DNA of 64,000 nt, from positions 1 through 64,000 of the forward strand of contig JAGYJQ010000015.1 in the NCBI GenBank assembly GCA_018401935.1. Reading direction: 5' to 3'. Below are positions 27,325-36,651 of this stretch, piece after piece; position 1 is the stretch's first letter; the number at the start of each line of letters is the position of its first letter. The position numbers and the translations under genes were made by a program. Source of the DNA: Balneolaceae bacterium. GTDB taxonomy: Bacteria > Bacteroidota > Rhodothermia > Balneolales > Balneolaceae. A model generated the notes under the pieces. The model had not been told where the DNA came from and ran no database searches. It saw only the letters and a list, made by a program, of their open reading frames with translations.

Positions 27325-28284
27325 ATGCACCTCCAACCCCAAAAACCTGATACAATTAGAACGATCAAGCACATTTTCCCCCTGGTATTAGGCCTATTTT
27401 TTGTGAGCTTCTCGCATCTAGCTTTTGGTCAATCACCGGTTGCCTCACAAGAATTTACTGTAGGTGATTATGCCGAGGTGGAAGTGTCTACGAGTGGTGG
27501 GCGAATCGAAGTGATCGGGAAAAATACGACCAAGGTTACGGTCAACGCGATTGCTTACGTGAATGGTAGGAGATCCTCAAATGCAAATTTAGATAACTGG
27601 TCAATAACCATAGAAGAAATTCAGGGTAAAATAGTGGCCAAAGCTGAAAAAGAAAGTAATATGGGGTGGCTGCGAGGCGGTAATAACGTGAGCATTGCTT
27701 TCGAAATTGAAACGCCGGTCAATACGGAGCTCAATGCTAGAACTTCAGGGGGTTCAGTCACTATCACAAACCTAGCTGGAAATCAGTATGCTCGAACATC
27801 AGGCGGTAGCATGGAAGCCAACAATATCCAAGGTAATATTGAAATGCGAACTTCTGGCGGTGCCATACGACTTGAAAATATCGATGGCCAAGCTGAAGTA
27901 GCGACTAGTGGTGGATCAATACGTGCTATAAAGGTAACCCAAGGATTGAACGCCAGAACCAGTGGGGGCTCATTGAATCTTCAGGAGATTTCAGGAAGTT
28001 TAGAGGCCAGAACTTCGGGTGGGAGCGTAGATGTACTCTTAATAAATCCTATTGAGTACATAGAAGTTTCAACTTCTGGGGGGAATGTTACGGTTGAAGT
28101 ACCAGAGAATCTTGGCTATGACTTAGAGCTAACCGGGAGCCGGGTTCGAACAGAGCTAAGAAATTTTACCGGGAGCTCTTCTAGAGATGCGATAAAAGGT
28201 GCCATGAATGGGGGTGGGATACCTTTAAAAGCCCGGACCTCTGGGGGCTCCGTATCGCTTAAGTACTATAAAGTGGCATCTTAG
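27325..28284 (+). CDS. exported DUF4097-like beta-solenoid protein with TSGG repeats
   Basis: 319 residues. A signal peptide (about 15-35, ending HLAFG before QS) is followed by a repeat domain with nine TSGG motifs. Six of them start at exactly 18-residue intervals (Thr140, 158, 176, 194, 212, 230), with others at 56, 250 and 305. This matches the DUF4097 family, predicted to form a right-handed beta-solenoid. No catalytic motif is seen. It is probably periplasmic or surface-exposed. Function is unknown, and structural or adhesive roles are guesses. It is monocistronic with its own terminator. Confidence 0.85.
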   Translation: MHLQPQKPDTIRTIKHIFPLVLGLFFVSFSHLAFGQSPVASQEFTVGDYAEVEVSTSGGRIEVIGKNTTKVTVNAIAYVNGRRSSNANLDNWSITIEEIQGKIVAKAEKESNMGWLRGGNNVSIAFEIETPVNTELNARTSGGSVTITNLAGNQYARTSGGSMEANNIQGNIEMRTSGGAIRLENIDGQAEVATSGGSIRAIKVTQGLNARTSGGSLNLQEISGSLEARTSGGSVDVLLINPIEYIEVSTSGGNVTVEVPENLGYDLELTGSRVRTELRNFTGSSSRDAIKGAMNGGGIPLKARTSGGSVSLKYYKVAS

Positions 28285-28336
28285 ATAGTTTTTTATGGCA
28301 TGAGTTTTAATTTCCGATTAGTTAGTTAATGAATTT

Positions 28337-28362
28337 ACGAGGGAGGAATCCCTCGTTTTTTC
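28337..28362 (+). terminator. intrinsic terminator between the TSGG gene and xseB
   Basis: ACGAGGG (28337-28343) pairs with CCCTCGT (28350-28356) around AGGAAT and runs into six T. It lies 29 bases before the xseB ATG, so xseB must have a very short promoter region or depend on readthrough. Confidence 0.88.
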
Positions 28363-28391
28363 TTTAGGGGAATAGGTGGTATTTTGAGGCT

Positions 28392-28616
28392 ATGGAAGAA
28401 ATGAATAAAGAAAATAGCACAGAAAGGGAACGACCAAGCTTTGAACATGCTTTAAATGAGTTAGAACGTATAGTTCAAGAGTTGGAAAAAGAAGATGTTT
28501 CTCTAGAACGATCAATTGAACTGTATCAAAAAGGGGTTGAACTCTCAAAAAAATGCTCTGATTTATTAGAAAAAGCGGAGTTAAAGATTCAAGAAGTTCA
28601 GTCTAGCTCGAATTAA
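28392..28616 (+). CDS. xseB: exodeoxyribonuclease VII small subunit
   Basis: Small helical subunit of ExoVII, which binds XseA and degrades single-stranded DNA. The 74 residues have the family pattern FEHALNELERIVQELEKED (about 17-35) and LERSIELYQKGVELSKKC. Its partner xseA is not in this window. It sits 15 bases before dxs, the order seen in E. coli, though ispA, normally between them, is missing. The start could also be Met4. Confidence 0.93.
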   Translation: MEEMNKENSTERERPSFEHALNELERIVQELEKEDVSLERSIELYQKGVELSKKCSDLLEKAELKIQEVQSSSN

Positions 28617-28631
28617 CTTCTGGGTTAAATC

Positions 28632-30641
28632 ATGGATTCTATCAATCATACAGTGAATAACGAGTCTTTAGTGTCTGTTCCTACAGCGGGTCCATTGTTA
28701 AAGAATATTCAATCGCCTGCGGATCTAAAAAAGCTCTCACCGTCACAGTTGCGGGAAGTTTCAGACGAATTACGCCAATTTATCATCGATATAGTCTCGG
28801 TGCATGGAGGTCATTTTGGAGCCTCCCTAGGAGTGGTTGAATTAACGGTAGCATTGCACTATGTCTATAATTCACCTAGCGATAGTATTATTTGGGATGT
28901 TGGACATCAAGCTTACGGGCATAAAATTCTAACGGGTCGGAGAGATCAATTTCATACCAACCGTACCTATCAAGGCCTATCGGGTTTTCCGAAGCGCTCG
29001 GAAAGCGAGCATGACGCATTTGGAGTAGGTCACTCATCCACTTCTATATCAGCGGCGCTTGGTATGGCGGTAGCAAATGATCTTAATGGTACCGGTGATA
29101 AAGTGGTCGCTGTAATTGGCGATGGGGCGATGACTGGAGGCCAGGCTTTTGAAGCGCTTAATAACGCTGGGTTCATGAATAAAGATGTGTTGGTCATACT
29201 CAATGATAACAATATGTCCATTGACCCCAATGTGGGGGCTTTGAACGAATATTTAGCGGATATAACCAGCAGTAAAACGTTTAATAGGGTTCGAGACGAA
29301 ATTTATGACTTGTTAGGACACTTTAAGTCGGCCGGTGAAACCATGCGTAAAATAGCATCCCGATTGGAATCGGCTATCACCGCAGCGGTGACTCCAGGGT
29401 CGTTGTTCCGTTCTTTTGGTTTCAAATATTATGGCCCTATTGATGGTCATGATGTAGATGGTCTGAGAAAAACGCTTGAAGATTTAAAAAATGTTAAGGG
29501 ACCCAAACTGTTGCACGTAGTCACTGTAAAGGGTAAAGGTTTTGCTCCAGCAGAGAGAGAACAAACGAAGTGGCATGCTCAAAGTTCACCGTTTGACAAA
29601 ATAACGGGGAAGTCATTAGCTACACCATCGGTTAAAGTGAAAGCTCCAAAGTATCAAGATGTATTTGGTGAGGCCTTAGTTCAACTAGCTCAAAAAAACG
29701 AACAAATTGTGAGCATGACACCGGCTATGCCGAGTGGCTCTAGTTTATTGCCTATGATGCAGGCTTTTCCAGATAGAGCGTTTGATGTTGGTATAGCGGA
29801 ACAACACGCCGTTACTTTTGCGGCGGGTTTAGCAGCACAGGGTAAAAAAGCTTTTTGTGCCATTTATTCTACTTTCTTGCAACGTGGTTTTGATCAATTG
29901 GTTCATGATGTAGCCATACAAAAACTACCCGTTGTTTTTTGTATTGATCGCGCAGGTGTGGTAGGTGCTGACGGACCAACACATCATGGGGCTTATGATA
30001 TAAGTTTTCTACGCTCGATTCCGAATTTGATTATATCCTCGCCGTTGAATGAGCAGGACCTTAGAGATATGATGTTTACCGCATCAGAGTATGATGAAGC
30101 GGCATGGGCTATTCGCTACCCTAGAGGCGCATCAACCGGAATGAGTGTGAGAGATCATTTTGAGTCAATGCCCATTGGTAAGGGGAAAAAAATTAAGGAT
30201 GGAGAGGACATTGCCATAGCAACATTTGGCCCCATTGGTAAATATGCTATTGAAGTTTGTGAGGCTTTTGCTGCTCAGGGGATTCAAGTTGCTCATTATG
30301 ATATACGATATGCAAAGCCCTTGGATACCCATTTACTCAACGAAATAGCCTTGAAATTTGACCACGTGATTACATTGGAAGATGCAGCGATAGTAGGTGG
30401 ATTTGGAAGTGCAGTCGCTGAATATTATGCTACATTAGACATGGATTCTATAGCGGATACATCGGCCCGAGAAAATAAAAACCATCCACCCAGGCTGCAC
30501 ATCATGGGTTTGCCAGATAGAATTATTGAACATGGAACCCAGCGTGAACTACACGATGAAGTGGGCATAGGACCAGACGGGTTAACGGAAAAAATAGCTT
30601 CTATATTGGCGCATCAAAAAGTCTCTGAATTTAGCGCCTGA
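28632..30641 (+). CDS. dxs: 1-deoxy-D-xylulose-5-phosphate synthase
   Basis: Thiamine-diphosphate enzyme that condenses pyruvate and glyceraldehyde-3-phosphate in the first step of the MEP isoprenoid pathway. The 669 residues are typical plus a short N-terminal extension of about 20. Key blocks are the substrate-binding HGGHFGASLG (about 57-66), the ThDP/Mg motif GDGAMTGGQAFEALNNAG (about 178-195), and the catalytic-Glu region DVGIAEQHAVTFAAGLA in the pyrimidine domain, followed by DRAGVVGADGPTHHGAYD. It is cotranscribed with xseB and probably queA (15-base gap). Confidence 0.98.
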   Translation: MDSINHTVNNESLVSVPTAGPLLKNIQSPADLKKLSPSQLREVSDELRQFIIDIVSVHGGHFGASLGVVELTVALHYVYNSPSDSIIWDVGHQAYGHKILTGRRDQFHTNRTYQGLSGFPKRSESEHDAFGVGHSSTSISAALGMAVANDLNGTGDKVVAVIGDGAMTGGQAFEALNNAGFMNKDVLVILNDNNMSIDPNVGALNEYLADITSSKTFNRVRDEIYDLLGHFKSAGETMRKIASRLESAITAAVTPGSLFRSFGFKYYGPIDGHDVDGLRKTLEDLKNVKGPKLLHVVTVKGKGFAPAEREQTKWHAQSSPFDKITGKSLATPSVKVKAPKYQDVFGEALVQLAQKNEQIVSMTPAMPSGSSLLPMMQAFPDRAFDVGIAEQHAVTFAAGLAAQGKKAFCAIYSTFLQRGFDQLVHDVAIQKLPVVFCIDRAGVVGADGPTHHGAYDISFLRSIPNLIISSPLNEQDLRDMMFTASEYDEAAWAIRYPRGASTGMSVRDHFESMPIGKGKKIKDGEDIAIATFGPIGKYAIEVCEAFAAQGIQVAHYDIRYAKPLDTHLLNEIALKFDHVITLEDAAIVGGFGSAVAEYYATLDMDSIADTSARENKNHPPRLHIMGLPDRIIEHGTQRELHDEVGIGPDGLTEKIASILAHQKVSEFSA

Positions 30642-30656
30642 TAAGCGGCTTTTTGT

Positions 30657-31682
30657 ATGAGTTTAGGAATACACGATTTTGATTTCGAGTTACCGGAGCG
30701 ACTGATTGCACAACAGCCGGCCCACCCTAGAGATCACGCTAAATTGTTGGTGTATGACCGTGCAACCCAACGTATTCAAGATCGCTACTTTTACGAATTA
30801 GATAGCTTGTTAGAAACGGATACCACACTGGTATTAAATAATTCACGGGTCGAAAAATGCCGTTTACTGTTTGAGGATGGAAAAATTGAGGTCTTTGTTT
30901 TGGATACGATAGATCCGTATCACGTTCAAGCAATGGTTAGGCCAGGAAAAAAATTTAAGATGGGAAAAAGAGTACCGTTGGCATCGGGTCTATATGCCGA
31001 GGTGCTCTCAATAACCGAAGATGGACTTCGGACATTGAAACTTTCTCACTCACTTGGCGACGCAGTTTTTGCGCCATTTAAACATACCCCCTTACCTCCT
31101 TATATTGCACAAAACGAAGCATTATCAGAGGAGTACCAAACCATTTATGCCAAAGATGAGGGAAGCAAGGCGGCGCCTACAGCAGGGTTGCACTTTACCC
31201 CAGAGTTAATGCAGCGTATTGCTGATTCTGGTATTTCTATTGAAGAACTCACGTTACATGTGGGCATGGGTACCTTTGCACCCGTTAAGACCGAGCGAAT
31301 TCAAGAACACATCATGCATGAAGAGAGGTATTTTTTACCTGAAGAGGTCGCTGAACGACTAAATAATGCACCCCACATTACGGCGGTGGGTACCACCAGT
31401 GTACGGGTGTTGGAGTCGGTGGTAGGAATGAATTCGGAAGCTGAATCCGGGGCTATTAGAAGGTTTGAAGCAGGAAGCGGTAGTACGGATATTTTTATTA
31501 CTCCAGGATACCATTACCAAGCGGTTGATGCACTAATCACCAATTTTCACCTTCCAAAAAGCACTCTTCTCATGTTGGTAGCGGCCTTCGTGGGTCTGGA
31601 AGAAATGCATCGTATATATGCGCACGCCATAGCTTCGGAGTACCGGTTTTACTCATTTGGCGACGCAATGTTGTTGAGATAA
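30657..31682 (+). CDS. queA: S-adenosylmethionine:tRNA ribosyltransferase-isomerase
   Basis: Transfers and isomerises the ribosyl part of SAM onto preQ1 at wobble G34 to make epoxyqueuosine. The 341 residues have FDFELPERLIAQQPAHPRD at the N-terminus, VLNNSRV (about 60-66), GSKAAPTAGLHFT (about 171-183), TLHVGMGTF, and the late ITNFHLPKSTLLMLVAAF block. These are diagnostic. It is the last gene of the xseB-dxs-queA group. Other queuosine genes are not in the window. Confidence 0.97.
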   Translation: MSLGIHDFDFELPERLIAQQPAHPRDHAKLLVYDRATQRIQDRYFYELDSLLETDTTLVLNNSRVEKCRLLFEDGKIEVFVLDTIDPYHVQAMVRPGKKFKMGKRVPLASGLYAEVLSITEDGLRTLKLSHSLGDAVFAPFKHTPLPPYIAQNEALSEEYQTIYAKDEGSKAAPTAGLHFTPELMQRIADSGISIEELTLHVGMGTFAPVKTERIQEHIMHEERYFLPEEVAERLNNAPHITAVGTTSVRVLESVVGMNSEAESGAIRRFEAGSGSTDIFITPGYHYQAVDALITNFHLPKSTLLMLVAAFVGLEEMHRIYAHAIASEYRFYSFGDAMLLR

Positions 31683-31792
31683 AGCTATTGAGATAAGCCC
31701 ATCTTAGGCTTTGGCCTGGAATAGAATTAAGCTAGGGTTAATTTTTCCGATAAAAAGTTATAAAAGACTGAAAAAACACCATCGAAAATTAT

Positions 31793-31800
31793 TATCTTTA
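31793..31800 (+). promoter_or_regulatory. candidate -7 element (TATCTTTA) for the nqr operon
   Basis: TATCTTTA, one mismatch from TAnnTTTG, lies about 80 bases before the nqrA ATG in a 199-base gap. The same octamer sits just before rnpB. The -33 element is not convincing. Confidence 0.35.
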
Positions 31801-31881
31801 AGTCTTATTTTAGGTAATCAGATACATAATTGTTGTAAACCACTTGGTTTTACGTATTAACTGACCATCAGAATTACATAC

Positions 31882-33246
31882 ATGTCAAACGTAGTTACGA
31901 TAAAGCGAGGCGTCAATATTGATCTCGTAGGGGAAACCAATCCTGAACTAGGCACCCCTCACTCCATCTCCACTGCAGCTCTTAAACCCTCTGATTTCCA
32001 AGGCGTTCGATTCAAGTTGTCCGTCAAAGAAGGGGATGAGGTAAAGGCGGGCTCGCCTCTTCTTTATAACAAAGATGTAGAGGCAATGAAATTTTGCTCA
32101 CCCGTAAGTGGTGAAGTGGTTGAAATAGTGCGTGGAGCGCAAAGAAGAATCCTAGAAGTTCGGGTATTAGCGGATAAAAAAACCACGTACGAAGATTTTG
32201 GTGCTGCAGATCCTCATACTCTGGAACGTGAAGCGATTATCGAAAAAATGCTTCAAAGCGGTGTGTGGCCCATGCTTAAACAACGACCGTATAACGTTGC
32301 AGCAAACCCAGAAATAACGCCTAAGGCAATTTTTATTTCCGGTTTTGATACGGCACCGCTGGCACCTGATATGGGTATAATTCTAGAGGGTCAGGAAAAA
32401 GAATTTCAAGCAGGGGTAGATGCTCTTGCAAAATTAACGGTTGGTCCAGTGCATTTGGGTCTTAGCGAATCTAAACCAACGGGTAAAACCTTGGCTTCGG
32501 TTAGAGGAGTACACGTAACCAAATACAAAGGTCCCCATCCTGCTGGTTTAGTGGGTGTTCATATCCATCATTTAGACCCCATAGATAAGGGTGAGCATGT
32601 CTGGACGATTGCACCTGAGCATGTAGTCATATTGGGGCGTCTATTTTTGACAGGAACCTATGATGCGCGTACGATAGTGGCTTTATCAGGTAAGGAAATT
32701 AAAGACCGGCACTATATCCAAACGGTTGTTGGAGCCTGCGTAAAAGAGCTTTTAGAGAATAACGTATCTGATGATGTCCCCGTCCGAATTATTTCAGGCA
32801 ATGTGCTAACAGGCACGAAGATAGAAGCAGATGGGTATATGGGATTTTATGAGCGTCAAATAACGGCTATTCGAGAAGGCGTCGAGCCGGAGTTATTTGG
32901 ATGGCTTATCCCAAAACCTAACAAATTTAGTATTTCCAGAGCTCTACCCTCTTGGTTTATGCGACAAGTAGGCCAAGTGAAATACGATTTGGATACAAAT
33001 AATCACGGAGAACTCCGGGCATTTGTTGTGAGCGGAGAATACGAGAAGGTATTTCCTTTTGATATATATCCCGTTCAGTTACTAAAGGCCATCTTAAATG
33101 AAGACATAGATGCCATGGAGAAGTTGGGATTGTATGAGCTTGTAGAGGAAGATTTTGCTCTATGTGAAGTGGTTTGTACCTCTAAAATAAATGTTCAAAA
33201 TATCGTGCGTGACGGACTAAATCTGTTGCAATCCGAAGTAGGCTAA
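31882..33246 (+). CDS. nqrA: Na+-translocating NADH:quinone reductase subunit A
   Basis: Cytoplasmic-face subunit of Na+-NQR, which oxidises NADH, reduces quinone and pumps Na+ outward. The 454 residues match NqrA. The N-terminus KRGVNIDLVGE and barrel-sandwich VKEGDEVKAGSPLLY are visible, as are PHPAGLVGVHIHHLDP (about 216-231) and the C-terminal CEVVCTSKINVQNIVRDGL end. It is the first gene of nqrABCDEF-apbE. It has no cofactor motif of its own, as expected. Start ATG without a Shine-Dalgarno. Confidence 0.97.
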   Translation: MSNVVTIKRGVNIDLVGETNPELGTPHSISTAALKPSDFQGVRFKLSVKEGDEVKAGSPLLYNKDVEAMKFCSPVSGEVVEIVRGAQRRILEVRVLADKKTTYEDFGAADPHTLEREAIIEKMLQSGVWPMLKQRPYNVAANPEITPKAIFISGFDTAPLAPDMGIILEGQEKEFQAGVDALAKLTVGPVHLGLSESKPTGKTLASVRGVHVTKYKGPHPAGLVGVHIHHLDPIDKGEHVWTIAPEHVVILGRLFLTGTYDARTIVALSGKEIKDRHYIQTVVGACVKELLENNVSDDVPVRIISGNVLTGTKIEADGYMGFYERQITAIREGVEPELFGWLIPKPNKFSISRALPSWFMRQVGQVKYDLDTNNHGELRAFVVSGEYEKVFPFDIYPVQLLKAILNEDIDAMEKLGLYELVEEDFALCEVVCTSKINVQNIVRDGLNLLQSEVG

Positions 33247-33289
33247 ATTAATACTAGGTTAATTCAAACGATAAACTATTCAATTTCCA

Positions 33290-34483
33290 ATGAAAGCTTT
33301 ACACCAATTCATTGACAGTAATGTTCACCCATTATTTAAAGAGGGATCTAAATTAGAGAAGTACTGGCCGGTATATGATGGCTTTTACACCTTTTTATTT
33401 ACACCAGGCCACACAGCCGATGGGAAAGCCCATGTACGGGATGGGGTAGACTTAAAGCGTACCATGAATACGGTGATCACCGCATTAATACCCACTCTTC
33501 TTTTTGGGATGTGGAATGTCGGATACCATCATTTTAATGCAATTGGAATAGACGCGACATTCTTTGAGCAGTTCTTATTCGGCGCCATTAAGGTAATCCC
33601 TATGGTGGTGGTTTCTTATGGAGTAGGCCTTGGTATAGAGTTTTTGTTTTGTGTTATTAAAGGGCACCAAATTGAAGAGGGCTACTTGGTAAGTGGAATG
33701 TTAATACCACTTATTATGCCAGTTGATTTACCGCTTTGGATGTTGGCTTTGTCCGTGGCTTTTGCGGTAATCATCGGAAAAGAAGTGTTTGGAGGTACTG
33801 GGATGAACATTTTCAATCCAGCTTTGCTCGCTAGGGCCTTTGCCTTTTTTGCCTATCCGACCTACATGTCAGGAGATAAAGTTTGGATTAACACTACCGG
33901 GACAGAAGGAATGATGGCGGTTGATGGGTTTTCAGGTGCCACCGCGCTTGGCGAATACGCAACTACTGGAGTTTCTCAATACAGTGCTCTAGACGCGTTT
34001 ATTGGAATTATTCCTGGTTCAGTGGGCGAAACATCGGTAATAGCTATTATGCTGGGTGCTGGACTCCTACTATTTACCGGAATTGCTAGTTGGAGAATCA
34101 TGCTAAGCGCCGTTGTTGGTGGAGTAGTAATGGGACTTATATTTAATGCGGTTGCACCATTTGCACTTAGTGCCGAACAGCAAGCGTTTATGGCAGTGCC
34201 TTTTTGGCAACAATTGGTGATGGGTGGTTTCGCTTTTGGTGTGGTGTATATGGCCACTGATCCCGTCTCCGGCTCGCAGACCGATACAGGTAAATATGTA
34301 TATGGATTTTTGATAGGATTTCTATCCATCATGATTCGCGTATTTAATCCTGCATACCCCGAGGGAGTAATGCTGGCGATTTTGTTTATGAATACGATGG
34401 CTCCTTTGGTTGACCATTACGTAATCCAAGCCAACATCAAGAAAAGAGAACAAAGATTAGCCCTTAAAACAGCTACAGCATAA
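33290..34483 (+). CDS. nqrB: Na+-translocating NADH:quinone reductase subunit B
   Basis: Integral membrane subunit of 397 residues with about ten hydrophobic helices, housing riboflavin and a covalently bound FMN. The flavinylation motif SGATAL (about 211-216) carries the acceptor Thr, which ApbE, encoded downstream, would modify. The FNPALLARAFAFFAYP block and ATDPVSGSQTDTGKYVYGF are typical of NqrB/RnfD. It follows nqrA after 43 bases and precedes nqrC by 2, indicating one transcript. Confidence 0.97.
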   Translation: MKALHQFIDSNVHPLFKEGSKLEKYWPVYDGFYTFLFTPGHTADGKAHVRDGVDLKRTMNTVITALIPTLLFGMWNVGYHHFNAIGIDATFFEQFLFGAIKVIPMVVVSYGVGLGIEFLFCVIKGHQIEEGYLVSGMLIPLIMPVDLPLWMLALSVAFAVIIGKEVFGGTGMNIFNPALLARAFAFFAYPTYMSGDKVWINTTGTEGMMAVDGFSGATALGEYATTGVSQYSALDAFIGIIPGSVGETSVIAIMLGAGLLLFTGIASWRIMLSAVVGGVVMGLIFNAVAPFALSAEQQAFMAVPFWQQLVMGGFAFGVVYMATDPVSGSQTDTGKYVYGFLIGFLSIMIRVFNPAYPEGVMLAILFMNTMAPLVDHYVIQANIKKREQRLALKTATA

Positions 34484-34485
34484 TT

Positions 34486-35208
34486 ATGGATGTAAACAAA
34501 AATTCATACACTTTTCTATTCGCTACGGCCATGGTCGTAGTGGTAGCGGCTTCGCTATCCTTTGCAGCGACCAATCTAAAACCGTTTCAGGACATAAACG
34601 TAGAACAAGAGAAAATGCAAAGCATTTTAAGTTCTATCCAAATTCAAGTAGAACGATCGGAGGCTCCGGAAGCCTATGAGAGCTACATCACAGAAGCTAT
34701 AGTTCTGCAAGGAGGCGAAGCGATAGAAGGGCAAGATGCTTTTGCAGTAGACCTAGCCAAAGAGATTAGAAAATCAGACGAAGAACGCCTATCTCCTTTA
34801 TATATAGCCGATAAAGAAGGTGAAACCTACTACATTATCCCATTGCAAGGTAACGGACTTTGGGGGCCTATATGGGGATATGTTTCTTTAAAGCAAGATA
34901 TTAATACCGTATATGGGGCTACCTTTGATCATAAAGCAGAGACACCAGGGCTAGGAGCCGAAATAAACACGCCCGTTTTTGAAGAGCAATTTAAAAACAA
35001 ACGTATGTTAGACTCTAACCTGACCTTTGTAGGTATTGATGTTCGCAAAGGAGATGCTTCTACAGAATATCAGGTAGATGGAATCTCTGGTGGTACAATT
35101 ACTAGTGACGGAGTAGAAGCTATGATTCTGGACTGTGTAAAGGAGTATGTTTCTTTTCTAAAAGAGCATAGCGGTAAAACAGCCACAGCAGCATTAATCA
35201 GTGAATAG
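34486..35208 (+). CDS. nqrC: Na+-translocating NADH:quinone reductase subunit C
   Basis: Subunit with one N-terminal membrane anchor (about 10-30) and an exposed FMN domain, 240 residues. The flavinylation site reads DGISGGTITS (about 200-209), so the motif is SGGT where many NqrC proteins have SGAT. The acceptor Thr and the leading Asp are intact, so flavinylation by ApbE is still expected. The GLWGPIWGYV and TPGLGAEI blocks are typical. It begins 2 bases after nqrB, with a 90-base gap to nqrD. Confidence 0.96.
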   Translation: MDVNKNSYTFLFATAMVVVVAASLSFAATNLKPFQDINVEQEKMQSILSSIQIQVERSEAPEAYESYITEAIVLQGGEAIEGQDAFAVDLAKEIRKSDEERLSPLYIADKEGETYYIIPLQGNGLWGPIWGYVSLKQDINTVYGATFDHKAETPGLGAEINTPVFEEQFKNKRMLDSNLTFVGIDVRKGDASTEYQVDGISGGTITSDGVEAMILDCVKEYVSFLKEHSGKTATAALISE

Positions 35209-35298
35209 CACCATAGCCAGATTACATTCATTCTTAAGACAGCCAATAAAACGACCTTATAATTCTGATCTAAACAGCCAATCTTTAATTAACCACTC

Positions 35299-36000
35299 AT
35301 GGCCGACGTATTAGAAAAAAAAGAGGAAGCAAAAGACCTACTGGTTGACAAGCAACCTAAAGAGCCTCTTTTTAGTAAAAAAAACAGAAAACTATTAAAC
35401 GATCCACTGAACGATAACAATCCGATCACCGTACAGGTATTGGGGATTTGTTCCGCTCTTGCCATAACAGTGAAGTTATACCCGGCATTGGTTATGTCCA
35501 TTTCGGTGTTGTTTGTAATGGCTGCGGGGAATGTGATTGTTTCTTTAATGCGAAACTTTATTCCTAATCGAATACGGATTATTGTTCAGTTAGTCGTAGT
35601 AGCTTCATTAGTTGCACTAGTGGATCAAGTACTTAAAGCTTTTGTCTACGATGTGTCTAAAGAGCTTTCTGTATTTGTTGGCCTTATCATTACCAACTGT
35701 ATTATTATGGGTCGTTTAGAGGCCTTTGCACTGGGTAATTCCGTTTGGAGATCATTTTTAGATGGTATTGGGAATGCTTTTGGATATGCTTGGATTTTAT
35801 TGGCCGTAGCTTTTTTCAGAGAACTATTAGGCTCAGGTACGCTATTCGGTTTCCAAATTATACCAGATGCTTGGTATTTAGCTAATGGCGGATTTTACAG
35901 CAACAACGGATTTATGCTTCTCCCACCTATGGCACTTATAACGGTAGGTATTATTATATGGGTACAACGTGCTCGCAACACTAAATTGATCGAGGAGTAA
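35299..36000 (+). CDS. nqrD: Na+-translocating NADH:quinone reductase subunit D
   Basis: Six-helix membrane subunit of 233 residues with an N-terminal cytosolic extension of about 30. The two cysteines that, with two from NqrE, hold the intramembrane [2Fe-2S] centre are present in [12 protein letters not shown] and [17 protein letters not shown]. The C-terminus has FNGLMLLPP-like [13 protein letters not shown]. It overlaps no gene and is followed by nqrE after 5 bases. Confidence 0.97.
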   Translation: MADVLEKKEEAKDLLVDKQPKEPLFSKKNRKLLNDPLNDNNPITVQVLGICSALAITVKLYPALVMSISVLFVMAAGNVIVSLMRNFIPNRIRIIVQLVVVASLVALVDQVLKAFVYDVSKELSVFVGLIITNCIIMGRLEAFALGNSVWRSFLDGIGNAFGYAWILLAVAFFRELLGSGTLFGFQIIPDAWYLANGGFYSNNGFMLLPPMALITVGIIIWVQRARNTKLIEE

Positions 36001-36005
36001 TCATC

Positions 36006-36623
36006 ATGCAAGAACTCGTTAATTTATTTGTAAAAGCTATATTTGTTGACAATATGATATTTGCCTATTTCCTAGGTATGTGTTCATATTTAGCGGTATC
36101 TAAAAAAGTTTCTACCGCTGTAGGACTTGGAATAGCCGTAATATTTGTACTAACAATCACGGTCCCAGTAAACTTCTTATTAGAAAACTATATACTCCGA
36201 GAAGGTGCATTGTCTTGGCTAAGCCCAGCATTTGCTGAGGTGGACCTAAGTTTTCTATCCTTTATTTTATTTATTGCGGTAATTGCCTCTATGGTTCAGT
36301 TAGTTGAGATGACGGTAGAAAAATTTTCACCTGGTCTGTATAACGCATTAGGTATTTTCTTACCACTAATTGCTGTGAACTGCGCTATTCTAGGTGGGTC
36401 ACTATTCATGCAGGAAAGAAACTTTATCGGTATAACCGAAGCTACTGTTTTTGGATTCGGTAGTGGAATAGGTTGGTTTTTAGCCATCGTTGCTATTGCA
36501 GCCATTCGAGAAAAAATTCAATATTCAAACGTGCCTGCCCCTTTAAAAGGTTTAGGGATTACATTTATTGTAACCGGACTGATGGGGATTGCATTTATGT
36601 CCTTTATGGGTATTAAGTTATAA
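36006..36623 (+). CDS. nqrE: Na+-translocating NADH:quinone reductase subunit E
   Basis: Six-helix membrane subunit of 205 residues, inverted-topology homologue of NqrD. Iron-sulfur cysteines occur in [14 protein letters not shown] (near 24) and [16 protein letters not shown] (near 120). A GAGGAG sequence formed by the end of nqrD lies about eight bases before the ATG, an example of a Shine-Dalgarno-like start. NqrM, encoded convergently downstream, is the known iron-delivery factor for the NqrD/E centre. Confidence 0.97.
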   Translation: MQELVNLFVKAIFVDNMIFAYFLGMCSYLAVSKKVSTAVGLGIAVIFVLTITVPVNFLLENYILREGALSWLSPAFAEVDLSFLSFILFIAVIASMVQLVEMTVEKFSPGLYNALGIFLPLIAVNCAILGGSLFMQERNFIGITEATVFGFGSGIGWFLAIVAIAAIREKIQYSNVPAPLKGLGITFIVTGLMGIAFMSFMGIKL

Positions 36624-36651
36624 CACCAAAACGTTTTTATACGATATCATC

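Noticed and set aside
36589-36651. Upstream start for nqrF
   Set aside because: It would overlap nqrE by 35 bases and add residues before the conserved membrane helix. The ATG at 36652 fits the family.
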